A program made the position numbers and the translations under genes. DNA of 40,202 bases, from contig JASLMH010000019.1 in the NCBI GenBank assembly GCA_030746635.1, positions 1 to 40,202 of the forward strand. Direction: 5' to 3'. The notes below the pieces were generated by a model. It ran no database searches. It was not told the origin of the DNA and saw nothing but the letters and a program-made list of their open reading frames with translations. The stretch is from Alphaproteobacteria bacterium (GTDB lineage Bacteria > Pseudomonadota > Alphaproteobacteria > GCA-2731375). The number at the start of each line of letters is the position of its first letter. Positions within the stretch are counted from its first letter, which is position 1. Of the stretch, positions 7,978-15,748 are shown one piece after another.

Positions 7978-8846
7978 GCCGCCGCGGCGTCTCGTAGCCG
8001 CTCCAGCTCCCCCGCCAGGAAACCGGCGATGTCGGTCGGCTGCACGTTGGCGGCGCGGATCAGCTCGTCGAAATGCTGCATCAGGGTCTGGATGTGCTCG
8101 GTGGTGTTGAAGACGAAATAGCGCTGGCCGACGTAGATCGCCGCCCGGCGCGGCCCGAACACCGTGATCGGCACGGAATAGAGGGCGGCGCCATCGAACA
8201 GGAACCAGCGGAAGGTGGGGTAGAGCTCGTCGACCAGGCTCCGCATCTGCTCGATCTGACGCACCCGGGCGGCCATCGGCAGATCGGCCCAGATGCCCTC
8301 GCCATTGATCAGGGCCTGCACCGACTGCAGGCTGCTACAGACCTCCACGTCGGTCTCCGGCGCCCGGGAATAGGCTAGGCGCTGGGCCGCGCGCACCCGG
8401 ACTTCCTCGGTCCGTTCGCGGGGCATCCGGGCGAACTCGTAGTCGATCACCTCGTCGGTCTTCAGCAGGTCCGGCAGGGTGCTTGGTACGTAGCGGATCT
8501 TGAAGCCGGCCGCCTCGGTATGCCAGCGGCTCAGCAGCACATCGGCGGCGGCGGGATCGCCCGGCTCGATCTCCGGTGATAGCTCGACGATGCCGGCCCC
8601 CTGGACGCCGCTGTGCTGCTCCGTGAGACCCAGCAGCCAATCCAGGCTGACCTGCAACACCGAGGCCATGGCCGCCGCCGTGTCGGCCCGCGGCAGACGG
8701 CCGGCCTGGTGGCCGAGGATCTGCGACAGGGTCGAGCGGTCGATGCCGACCTGGCGGGCCAGTTGGCTGCGGTTCAAACCGGCCTCCTCCATGGCCCGCA
8801 ACAGGCGCAGGCGGAAGCGTTCGCGTATCTCGACCCGGTCCAGCAT
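7974..8846 (-). CDS. XRE-family transcriptional regulator with C-terminal sensor-like domain
   Basis: A 290-residue regulator. Residues 10-75 form a Cro/C1-type helix-turn-helix (SQLARQVGIDRSTLSQIL, about 28-44, then LPRADTAAAMASVLQVSLDWLLG). The remaining 210 residues are a domain I cannot name. It is rich in aromatic and beta segments (FRWFLFDGAALYSVPITVFG, AAIYVGQRYFVFN), which would fit ligand sensing. It is the first gene of a minus-strand run with the PhnD-like, DUF1638 and RACo genes, and is divergent from the desaturase across an AT-rich gap with inverted repeats. It probably controls itself and the desaturase. Confidence 0.85.
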   Translation of the reverse strand: MLDRVEIRERFRLRLLRAMEEAGLNRSQLARQVGIDRSTLSQILGHQAGRLPRADTAAAMASVLQVSLDWLLGLTEQHSGVQGAGIVELSPEIEPGDPAAADVLLSRWHTEAAGFKIRYVPSTLPDLLKTDEVIDYEFARMPRERTEEVRVRAAQRLAYSRAPETDVEVCSSLQSVQALINGEGIWADLPMAARVRQIEQMRSLVDELYPTFRWFLFDGAALYSVPITVFGPRRAAIYVGQRYFVFNTTEHIQTLMQHFDELIRAANVQPTDIAGFLAGELERLRDAAAA

Positions 8847-9008
8847 GTTTCAATTATCCAACAATTGATGATGATTATCACCAAGTTTTTGAAATCATTT
8901 ACAGAGATGAACAATCGTTACAATTCGCCTAATTGCGGCAACAGGCAAATTTGCGTTCCCTGAACCCGGCGCCCCTGCGCCGCAGGTTTGTTCGCGTGGA
9001 ATCCCGTC
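8847..9008. promoter_or_regulatory. AT-rich divergent control region (XRE / desaturase)
   Basis: This gap between divergent genes is far more AT-rich than its surroundings. It contains CAATT-N7-AATTG at 8851-8867, CAATT-N5-AATTG at 8921-8935, and the perfect palindrome GCAAATTTGC at 8945-8954. Two similar half-site pairs flanking the gap would suit binding by the XRE protein. No clear -35/-10 pair stands out among several weak ones. Confidence 0.45.
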
Positions 9009-9932
9009 ATGGCCGTTACGTCATCAGCCACCGACCGAGTGTCGGCCGAGGCCTGGCCCCTGGAGTGGCCGACCTGGGCCGCGCTTCTGGCCACCTATCT
9101 CGGCTTTGGCCTGGTCACCTTCCACTTTCACCAACTGCCGTGGTGGCTGGTGTTGATCGCCGGCGGCTGGCTGGTCTGCTGGCATAGCCAGCTACAGCAC
9201 GAATGCCTGCACGGCCATCCGACCCGAAGTGCCGCCGTCAACGGCTGGCTGGTGCTGCCGGCCCTGTGGCTGTGGCTGCCCTATGGCATCTATGTGGACA
9301 GCCACCTGCGGCACCACGACACCGACCACCTGACGGCGCCGGACGACGACCCGGAATCCTTCTATCTGTCGGCCGCCGACTGGGATCAGTTGGGTCCGCT
9401 GGCGCGCCGGCTGCTGATGCTGCAACAGAGCCTGCTGGGCCGCATGCTGATCGGCCCGTTCACCGCCGTCTGGCGCGTCTACCGCCAGGAGGCCGGAGCC
9501 TTGCTAAGCGGCGACTTCCGGCACGCCGGCCATTGGCTGCGCCATGGGGTGGCGATAGCGCCGCTGATGTATTGGTTGTTGGTGGTCTGCGACATCCCCC
9601 TGCTGGCCTATCTGGCCCTGTTCGTCTGGCCCGGCACCGGCCTGGCACTGGTGCGCAGTTTCATCGAGCATCGGCCGGCCGAGGAGCCGGCGGCCCGCAC
9701 CGTCATCGTCGAGGACCGCGGCCCCCTGGCGCTGTTGTTCCTGAACAACAACCTGCATGTGCTGCATCACCAGCGGCCGGACCTGCCCTGGTACGCCCTG
9801 CCGGCGGCCTACCGGCGTGAGCGGGAGCGCATCCTGGCCGACAACGGCGGCTTCCTGTTCAGCGGCTACGGCGAGATCTTCCGCCGCTATCTGCTGCGGG
9901 CCAAGGACGTCCCCGTCCATCCCACAGCCTAG
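9009..9932 (+). CDS. Membrane diiron fatty-acid-desaturase-family protein
   Basis: A 307-residue integral membrane desaturase. Three histidine clusters for a diiron site are visible: HECLHGH (64-70), HLRHHDTDH (99-107) and HVLHH (250-254), with hydrophobic segments at about 23-58 and 185-215. The ATG at 9009 is preferred over an upstream in-frame TTG at 8988. It is short for a lipid desaturase. The 'HECLHGHPTR...PYGIYVDSHLRHH' layout recalls the subfamily containing the dihydrorhizobitoxine desaturase RtxC, which acts on a small amino acid. Its place beside the C1 island and divergent from the XRE gene suggests a non-lipid substrate, but this is inference. Confidence 0.88.
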   Translation: MAVTSSATDRVSAEAWPLEWPTWAALLATYLGFGLVTFHFHQLPWWLVLIAGGWLVCWHSQLQHECLHGHPTRSAAVNGWLVLPALWLWLPYGIYVDSHLRHHDTDHLTAPDDDPESFYLSAADWDQLGPLARRLLMLQQSLLGRMLIGPFTAVWRVYRQEAGALLSGDFRHAGHWLRHGVAIAPLMYWLLVVCDIPLLAYLALFVWPGTGLALVRSFIEHRPAEEPAARTVIVEDRGPLALLFLNNNLHVLHHQRPDLPWYALPAAYRRERERILADNGGFLFSGYGEIFRRYLLRAKDVPVHPTA

Positions 9933-9940
9933 AGCCCTAC

Positions 9941-11317
9941 TCACCGGACACCGACGGCGCCTTCGAACTCGCGGCGGAGCTGGTCGATGGTTTCGGGCTT
10001 GGCGGCGATGTTGCCGTAGCAGGCGGCGTTGAAGCATTCCGTGATCCGCGCCACCGGCGCGCCGGGTATCGCCTTCTCGACCTCCGGCAGGCGCTCGCGC
10101 GGGGTGGCCGATGGCTCGAAGTGGTGGCCGTGGTCGCCGGCGGCGGCCAGCATCTCAAAATAGAGGGCATGGGTTTCGGGCAGGCCCACCCGGTTCGTTG
10201 GCAAGTGGGGGCCCGGCAGCGGTTCCGCCGGCAGCAGCCAGTCGGGCAAGAGACCCAGGGCCAGCTTGATCAGATCGGCCGCCGGTTCGGCTTCGCCCCG
10301 GATCGATTCACGCTCCGCCGCCGCGGCGGCCCGGGCCCGTTGGGCGGACGCCCGGTAGGCCAGGAGCAGCAGCCGATAGCCGAGATAGATCAGCAGCAGC
10401 AGCAGCGGATACTTGACCAAATCGATCACCAGATCCGCCCAGGGCGCCATGCCTTCCGCATCGGTCCGTGCCCACGATTTGAAGTCTGGAATCCCCTTGC
10501 CCGAACGGTTCAGGTCGGGCCGCTCGACGTCGCTGAGCAGCCAGGCGATGATCGCGAACAGCACCTCCAGCAGTGGCGCCAGCACCACGGTGAGCAACCA
10601 GGCGATGACGGCGACCAGCCGCTCCCAGCCGGTGGCCAGTAGCCCCAGGCCGCGTCCGCCGACGACGGCGCCGATCAGTCCGACGACGAAGCCACCGCCG
10701 ATCACCACCGCCACTGCCAGGCCGACGGTACGGGCCCAGGCGCCGCCGGACGGCAGACGGGCAAAGGCCAAACCGGCCAGACTGACGGCGAAGAACGGCA
10801 CCAGCATGAAGGTGGCGGAGAAATCCACGTCGAACGCCTGCTCCACCAGGATCAGCACGGCCAGCGCCACGATTCCGGTGCGGAAGGTCTGTAGGAGGCG
10901 GAACTGAAGATGGGTCTCGACGGCGATTCGGATGCCTCGATACCAAAGAAAACCGGCCGCCGTCGTCGCCGCGATCAGGCTGGCCATGGCCTGGGCCGAG
11001 AGAACACCGCCGATCAGGTGCGGGGCCCACAAAAGATCGATCCCGCCCTCGGCGGCGATGGTCGAAATCGCCAGATAGACCACGGCCAGACCCGACAGCG
11101 CCTGAAACGGCGCCCGCTCGGCCGCTTCTTCGACGACGCCGGCCACCACCCAGCCAAGAATGACGCCGAGGAGGAGGATCGCCACGATCATCGCCGGCGG
11201 CAGCAGTGGTCCATCCAGGCCGAACACCGCGCCCAACAATCCAAGGGCCGGGTAGAGCCACGCCGAGTCGGCAGCGATCGTCGCCGCCATCGCGATCAGG
11301 TCGCGACGCTCAGGCAT
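9941..11317 (-). CDS. DUF4129 domain membrane protein
   Basis: A 458-residue membrane protein. About eight to ten hydrophobic segments cover residues 10-310 (for example LGLLGAVFGLDG, MIVAILLLGVILGWVVAGVV, LIAWLLTVVLAPLLEVLFA). A DUF4129-like cytoplasmic tail follows, with an ALYFEMLAAAGDHG...TPRERLPEVE pattern at about 380-455. DUF4129 is usually the tail of TgpA-like transglutaminases, but no transglutaminase core is seen here. The start overlaps the DUF58 stop by 8 bases (ATGCCTGA), so the genes are coupled. An upstream in-frame start at 11500 lies within DUF58 and is rejected. Confidence 0.82.
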   Translation of the reverse strand: MPERRDLIAMAATIAADSAWLYPALGLLGAVFGLDGPLLPPAMIVAILLLGVILGWVVAGVVEEAAERAPFQALSGLAVVYLAISTIAAEGGIDLLWAPHLIGGVLSAQAMASLIAATTAAGFLWYRGIRIAVETHLQFRLLQTFRTGIVALAVLILVEQAFDVDFSATFMLVPFFAVSLAGLAFARLPSGGAWARTVGLAVAVVIGGGFVVGLIGAVVGGRGLGLLATGWERLVAVIAWLLTVVLAPLLEVLFAIIAWLLSDVERPDLNRSGKGIPDFKSWARTDAEGMAPWADLVIDLVKYPLLLLLIYLGYRLLLLAYRASAQRARAAAAAERESIRGEAEPAADLIKLALGLLPDWLLPAEPLPGPHLPTNRVGLPETHALYFEMLAAAGDHGHHFEPSATPRERLPEVEKAIPGAPVARITECFNAACYGNIAAKPETIDQLRREFEGAVGVR

Positions 11318-12584
11318 CGGCCGGCCCCGATGGGAGGAAGACCGCCCGATAATCCTCGATCGGCAGGCCGGGGATTTCCGGCGGATCCGTCTCGCCGACG
11401 TACAGCGCCAAAATGCGATGCCCGCGCCGCCCCAATTCGGTGACGTACTCGACGGTCGGCGGCAGAAAGGCGCCGGCGACATAAACGACCGTCGCGCCAA
11501 ACGGCAGCGCCTCCGGCCCGTGGCGCGCCACCAGGTCCTCGAGCGGCCGCGTCGACATCGAGCCGGCGCCGGCCAGGGTCGTCATCAGGGCGGTCAACTG
11601 ATTTGGCCCGGCGCCCGGCGCGACCACGGCCGGCGCCAGGCCGTCCGAGGTGTTGCCGTTGGAAACAACGCCGACGGCATAACCGAGTTCGATCGACCTG
11701 GCCGCGACCGAAGCGGCGGCGGTCACCGCCGCCTCCAGCACGTCGGGATGAATTCGCCAGCGTTCGAAGCTGGAATTGCATTCGAGCAGGATCACCACCC
11801 TTTGCGAAACGCTCGGGTCATAGGTCCTGACGAACGCGGCATCGCGCCGCGCCGTCGCCTTCCAGTCAATTCGACGCGCGGCATCGCCGGTCTGATATTC
11901 GCGCAGCCCGCTTGGCCGCAGCGGATCATCGACCAGTTGCGATCGGCTCCAGACATCGCCGATCGGCCGGCGGGACGGCAGGTCGAAATCGGGCAGCGGC
12001 ACCGTCCGCGGGTAGACCACCACCCCTGGCGGTTGCCTCGGCAGCTCCAGCCGCGCCTGATAGAAGCCGAAAATATCGCCACTGACCAGGCGGGTGGGTC
12101 CGAAGCCGAAATGCCCGCGCCGCCTGGCCCGTAGGCGATAGTGATACGTCACCCGTTCGTACTGGCCGAGATTCGTCGCCTCCCTGATCTCGTTGGTCCC
12201 GAAGTGGCGGTGGACATCGGGTTCGCGGTCCTCGATCTCGAAACCGCCCGGTACGGTCTGTGTTAGGCCGAGCCAGGGCACCGGCAGCGGCTTGCGGTTC
12301 TCGATCACCAGGGTGAGGTCGACAACATCCCCCGCCAACAGGCGGTCGTTCGAGGCAAAGCAGCGATAATCGACGTCGACGAACGCCAGCCGCGCCCACA
12401 GCCGGGAGACGACCGCGACCACCAGGACCAGGCCGCAGAGCGCCGTGACGAACAGCTTGCCGACCGCCGCGCCGACGATCGCCACGACGATCAGGATCAC
12501 CACGATCAGGTCCGAGACCACCGAGCCCGACCGCGTCCAGCGACCGTGCCTGGAATCGAAAGTTACCGCATCATCAAACGCCAT
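11310..12584 (-). CDS. DUF58 domain-containing protein
   Basis: A 424-residue protein with one or two N-terminal membrane helices (about 22-62), a beta-rich middle segment (ENRKPLPVPWLGL...RARRRGHFGFGP), and a DUF58 motif SGLREYQTGDAARRIDWKAT followed by a von Willebrand-A-like fold. At the metal site position the sequence is LLECNSSFERW rather than DxSxS, so the MIDAS site is degenerate. MoxR-DUF58 pairs are often chaperone-like systems in the cell envelope. The ATG is 13 bases after the MoxR stop. Confidence 0.88.
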   Translation of the reverse strand: MAFDDAVTFDSRHGRWTRSGSVVSDLIVVILIVVAIVGAAVGKLFVTALCGLVLVVAVVSRLWARLAFVDVDYRCFASNDRLLAGDVVDLTLVIENRKPLPVPWLGLTQTVPGGFEIEDREPDVHRHFGTNEIREATNLGQYERVTYHYRLRARRRGHFGFGPTRLVSGDIFGFYQARLELPRQPPGVVVYPRTVPLPDFDLPSRRPIGDVWSRSQLVDDPLRPSGLREYQTGDAARRIDWKATARRDAAFVRTYDPSVSQRVVILLECNSSFERWRIHPDVLEAAVTAAASVAARSIELGYAVGVVSNGNTSDGLAPAVVAPGAGPNQLTALMTTLAGAGSMSTRPLEDLVARHGPEALPFGATVVYVAGAFLPPTVEYVTELGRRGHRILALYVGETDPPEIPGLPIEDYRAVFLPSGPADA

Positions 12585-12597
12585 TGTCGTCGCCGTT

Positions 12598-13575
12598 CTA
12601 GTCCCCGATCGGTATGGCGATCTCCTCGAGTATCTCCTCGATGACGCCGGTGGCGGTGACGCCGCGCAGCCGGGCGCCCGATTCAACGACCAGCCTGTGC
12701 GCCAGTGCCGGCACGGCGAGCGCCTTGATGTCGTCCGGCATCACATAGCCGCGGCCCTTGATCGCCGCCCGCGCCTGGCTGGCGCGCTGCAGGGCCAGCG
12801 AGGCCCGCGGGCTGGCCCCGAGCCGCAATCGTTCGTCGTCCCGCGTCGCGGCGATGATGGCCAGCAGGTAGTCACGAACCGCGACGTCCACCCTGACCTC
12901 GTCGACCGCCCTTTGCGCCCGCGCGATATCTTCGGACCCGACCACCGGTTCGATGTCCATTACGCCGCCGTCGCCCCGGAAGCGGTCGAGCATGGCCGCC
13001 TCCTCCGCCGCCTCCGGATAGCCGAGTTCGAGGCGCAGCAGGAAACGGTCAAGCTGGGCCTCGGGCAGCGGGAAGGTGCCTTCCATTTCGATCGGGTTGA
13101 GGGTGGCGACCACGAAGAACGGCGCCGGCAGCGCCATGGTGACGCCGTCGATCGACACCTGTCGTTCCTGCATCGCCTCCAGCAGCGCCGATTGGGTGCG
13201 CGGTGTCGCCCGGTTGATTTCGTCCGCCAGCAGCACCTGCGCGAATATCGGCCCCGGACGGAATTCGAATTCGCGCCTGTTCATGTCGAAAATATTGACG
13301 CCGAGCACGTCCGCCGGCACCAGATCGGGCGTGAACTGGATGCGCCCGAAGTCGCAGCGCATTGTCGCCGCCAGCGCCTTCGACAGGGTCGTCTTGCCAG
13401 TGCCCGGCACGTCATCGATCAGCACGTGGCCCCGCGCCAACAGGGCGGCGATGGCCAACTCGATGCTTCCGGTCTTGCCGACGATGACCCGTTGCACGCC
13501 GTCGCGCACCGCCGCCGCGAAGCGTTGCGCCGCCGCGATGCCCTCGGTCGCCGTCCCCGCCTCTTGCGTGCTCAT
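12598..13575 (-). CDS. MoxR-family AAA+ ATPase
   Basis: A 325-residue AAA+ ATPase of the MoxR class. Walker A is DVPGTGKT (55-62), Walker B is LLADEIN (115-121), then RTQSALLEAMQE, sensor-1 VVATLNP, and the arginine-rich PEAQLDRFLLR segment. The lid domain ends with GASPRASLALQRA. MoxR ATPases work with vWA/DUF58 partners in protein or metal-cofactor maturation; the partner gene follows directly. It is the first gene of a three-gene minus-strand operon. Confidence 0.93.
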   Translation of the reverse strand: MSTQEAGTATEGIAAAQRFAAAVRDGVQRVIVGKTGSIELAIAALLARGHVLIDDVPGTGKTTLSKALAATMRCDFGRIQFTPDLVPADVLGVNIFDMNRREFEFRPGPIFAQVLLADEINRATPRTQSALLEAMQERQVSIDGVTMALPAPFFVVATLNPIEMEGTFPLPEAQLDRFLLRLELGYPEAAEEAAMLDRFRGDGGVMDIEPVVGSEDIARAQRAVDEVRVDVAVRDYLLAIIAATRDDERLRLGASPRASLALQRASQARAAIKGRGYVMPDDIKALAVPALAHRLVVESGARLRGVTATGVIEEILEEIAIPIGD

Positions 13576-13889
13576 GCCGCCGTCTTCGTCATTGTCGTGC
13601 CTCGCCCGACCGCGAAAGTTACAACAGGCATCGCGCTCGCGCGACCTTCCAAGGTTCTAGGGCGTATAACGTTCCCTCGGAATCTCATCGCGATCTGGCA
13701 AATCACCCCTTTCGGTGCAACGTAGAGCGCGACGTAGATGGATCCCCGGGTCAAGCCCGGGGATGACATAACTTATTGAAAATAAAAATATATTCGTCAT
13801 TGCCGGGCTCCTGCCTACGCGAAGCCGAAGCTTCGCTACGGCGAAGGCAGGTGACCCGGTAATCTCGTGGTGCGCCGCGGCTGGTCCGC
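13576..13889. other. Intergenic region with moxR upstream sequence and repeat family A
   Basis: No plausible gene is visible. The part nearest moxR should hold that operon's promoter, but I see no clear boxes. The remainder is taken up by the second family A composite repeat, just after the end of the GMC oxidoreductase gene. Confidence 0.6.
13741..13864. repeat. Composite palindromic intergenic repeat, family A copy 2
   Basis: Same architecture as the element at 3325-3443: a hairpin (ATCCCCGGGT...GCCCGGGGAT, 13742-13764), an AT-rich linker, and a 73-base core at 13792-13864 with CGAAGCTTCG at its centre. The core differs from copy 1 at about four positions. The near identity across 10 kb of unrelated genes marks it as a dispersed element. 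Confidence 0.85.
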
Positions 13890-15530
13890 CTATTCCGGCA
13901 CGATGATCGGCTCCGGCGCCGGCTTGCCGAGCACCATGTCGGCGCCCTTCTCGCCGATCATCATCGCCGCGGCGTTGAGGTTGGCGGAGATCATCGCCGG
14001 CATGATCGAGGCGTCGATCACCCGTAGGCTCTCGATGCCGCGCAGTCGGAGTTGGTCGTCGACCACGGCCGTCGGATCGGTCTCCGGCCCCATGCGGCAG
14101 GTGCCCATGACATGGAAGGTGGTGTTGCCGACCTGGCGTGCCGTCTCCAGCAGTTCATCATCGCTCTGCACTTCGTCGCCGGGGTACACCTCGTAGTCGA
14201 CATAGGGCTGCATCGGCTCCGTGTGCATCAGCCGCCGCGCCAGCTTCATGGCGCTCAACAGCACCCGGCGATCGCCTTCCTCGGCCAGGTAGTTCGGCTG
14301 GATGATCGGTTTCTCGAATGGATCGGCCGAACGCGCCCGAACCCAGCCCTTGCTTTGCGGCCGATGCTGCCAGGCCGCGACGGTAAAGCCCGGGTGATCG
14401 TCGAGCAGCCCGTGCACGCCCAGTTTGTAGCTCGCCGGCGTGAAGATGAACTGCAAATCGTTGCTCCGCGCCACCTCGTCCGAATGCCAGAAGCCATAGA
14501 CCATGGACGGGCTCAGATTGACGATGCTCTTGGCGCCGACGAGATACTTGAACACCTCGGCGTAGTAGTTGAGGCCCTGGGCCCGCTCGTTGATGGTTTC
14601 GACGTTCTTGGCCCGGGCACTGAAACGGGGGGCGTAGTGGTCCCGCAGGTTTTCGCCGACGCCGGCCAGATCATGCACCACGTCGATGCCGAGAGAGCGC
14701 AGCAAATCCGCCGGACCGATGCCCGAAAGCTGCAAAAGCTGCGGTGAATTGATCGCGCCGCCGCTCAGGATCACCTCGCGATCGGCCCGCACCTCGACCG
14801 CCGGACCGCCGGGCCCGCCCTTGGCATAGGCCATGCCGACGGCCCTTCTGCCGTCGAGCAGAAGGCGCGTCGCCAGGGCATTGGTATGGATGGTCAGGTT
14901 CGGTCGCGATTTCGCCGGGTTGAGAAAGGCCGTGGCCGTGCTGACCCGGCGGCGGTGGTAGGCGGTGCGCTGAACGTAGGAGATGCCCTCTTGCCGGGCG
15001 CCGTTGTAGTCCGGGTTGCGCGGGATGCCGAGCTGCTCCGCGCCCGCCATGAAGGCCTCGCACAAGGGGTGGGAATAGTCGAGGTCGGCGACCTGAAGGT
15101 TGCCGTCGCGGCCCCGGAAGGTGTCGTCGCCGGCGCCGATGCGCTGTTCGCAGCGGCGGAAATAGGGCAGCACGTCGGCATAGCCCCAGCCCTGGTTGCC
15201 GCGCTGTGACCAGCCATCGAAATCCAGCCGCTGACCGCGGTTGTAGATATGGCCGTTGATCGAACTGGAACCGCCGAGGGTCTTGCCGCGCGGCACGCCG
15301 ATCACCCGGCCGCCGGTCCAATGGCTGGGCTCCGCCTCGTACAGCCAGTTCACCCTCGGGTTGGTCAGGGTCTTGATGAAGCCGGCCGGGATATGGATGA
15401 AGGGATTCCAGTCCGGCGGCCCGGCCTCGAGCAAACAGACGCTGTGCTTGCCGTCGGCCGTCAGCCGGTTGGCCAGGATGCAGCCGGCCGAGCCGGCGCC
15501 AACGATCACATAGTCGTAACTGTCCGCCAC
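13890..15530 (-). CDS. GMC-family FAD-dependent oxidoreductase (choline-dehydrogenase-like)
   Basis: A 546-residue flavoprotein that oxidises an alcohol. The FAD-binding GAGSAGC motif is at 11-17, the GMC signature PRGKTLGGSSSING follows near residue 80, and GGAINSPQLLQLSGIG lies mid-protein. The catalytic His is H473 (TTFHVMGTCRMG) and the active-site Asn is N519 (NLNAAAMMIGEKGADM). The start is GTG; an ATG eight bases upstream is out of frame. It resembles BetA in length and motifs, but BetA-like family members act on many alcohols and no betB or betI lies nearby, so choline is not assured. It is divergent from the ABC importer, which may supply its substrate. Confidence 0.92.
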   Translation of the reverse strand: MADSYDYVIVGAGSAGCILANRLTADGKHSVCLLEAGPPDWNPFIHIPAGFIKTLTNPRVNWLYEAEPSHWTGGRVIGVPRGKTLGGSSSINGHIYNRGQRLDFDGWSQRGNQGWGYADVLPYFRRCEQRIGAGDDTFRGRDGNLQVADLDYSHPLCEAFMAGAEQLGIPRNPDYNGARQEGISYVQRTAYHRRRVSTATAFLNPAKSRPNLTIHTNALATRLLLDGRRAVGMAYAKGGPGGPAVEVRADREVILSGGAINSPQLLQLSGIGPADLLRSLGIDVVHDLAGVGENLRDHYAPRFSARAKNVETINERAQGLNYYAEVFKYLVGAKSIVNLSPSMVYGFWHSDEVARSNDLQFIFTPASYKLGVHGLLDDHPGFTVAAWQHRPQSKGWVRARSADPFEKPIIQPNYLAEEGDRRVLLSAMKLARRLMHTEPMQPYVDYEVYPGDEVQSDDELLETARQVGNTTFHVMGTCRMGPETDPTAVVDDQLRLRGIESLRVIDASIMPAMISANLNAAAMMIGEKGADMVLGKPAPEPIIVPE

Positions 15531-15625
15531 GATTCCATCCCCGGCCGCGAAAGCAGCAGTCTAACCGGCCATTCGAGGCTGGTCACTTGGTGTCTGAAAA
15601 CGGCCGCGGCCGGCCGCCGGTTCTA

Positions 15626-15654
15626 TTGGACTCCGTATCAAAGGCAGCTAAGCT
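15626..15654 (+). promoter_or_regulatory. Weak promoter candidate for the ABC importer
   Basis: TTGGAC and TAAGCT are separated by 17 bases, about 95 bases before the binding-protein start codon. Only half of each consensus box matches. It is the best candidate I see in the divergent gap between the GMC oxidoreductase and the importer. Confidence 0.25.
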
Positions 15655-15748
15655 GTTAACCATGCATCCAACCTAAGACCCACCGCTCGGTTGCGGATCT
15701 GAAAAGGGCATGGCGGGTTGCGATTTGATGGACCAGGGGAGGCTATTC

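Noticed and set aside
6532..8121. 529-codon plus-strand frame across DUF1638, PhnD-like and XRE genes
   Set aside because: Covers three coupled real genes in antisense and shows no domain.
13890..15530. Naming the GMC oxidoreductase betA
   Set aside because: Motifs fit the family, but no betB, betI or choline transporter is adjacent and GMC substrates vary widely.
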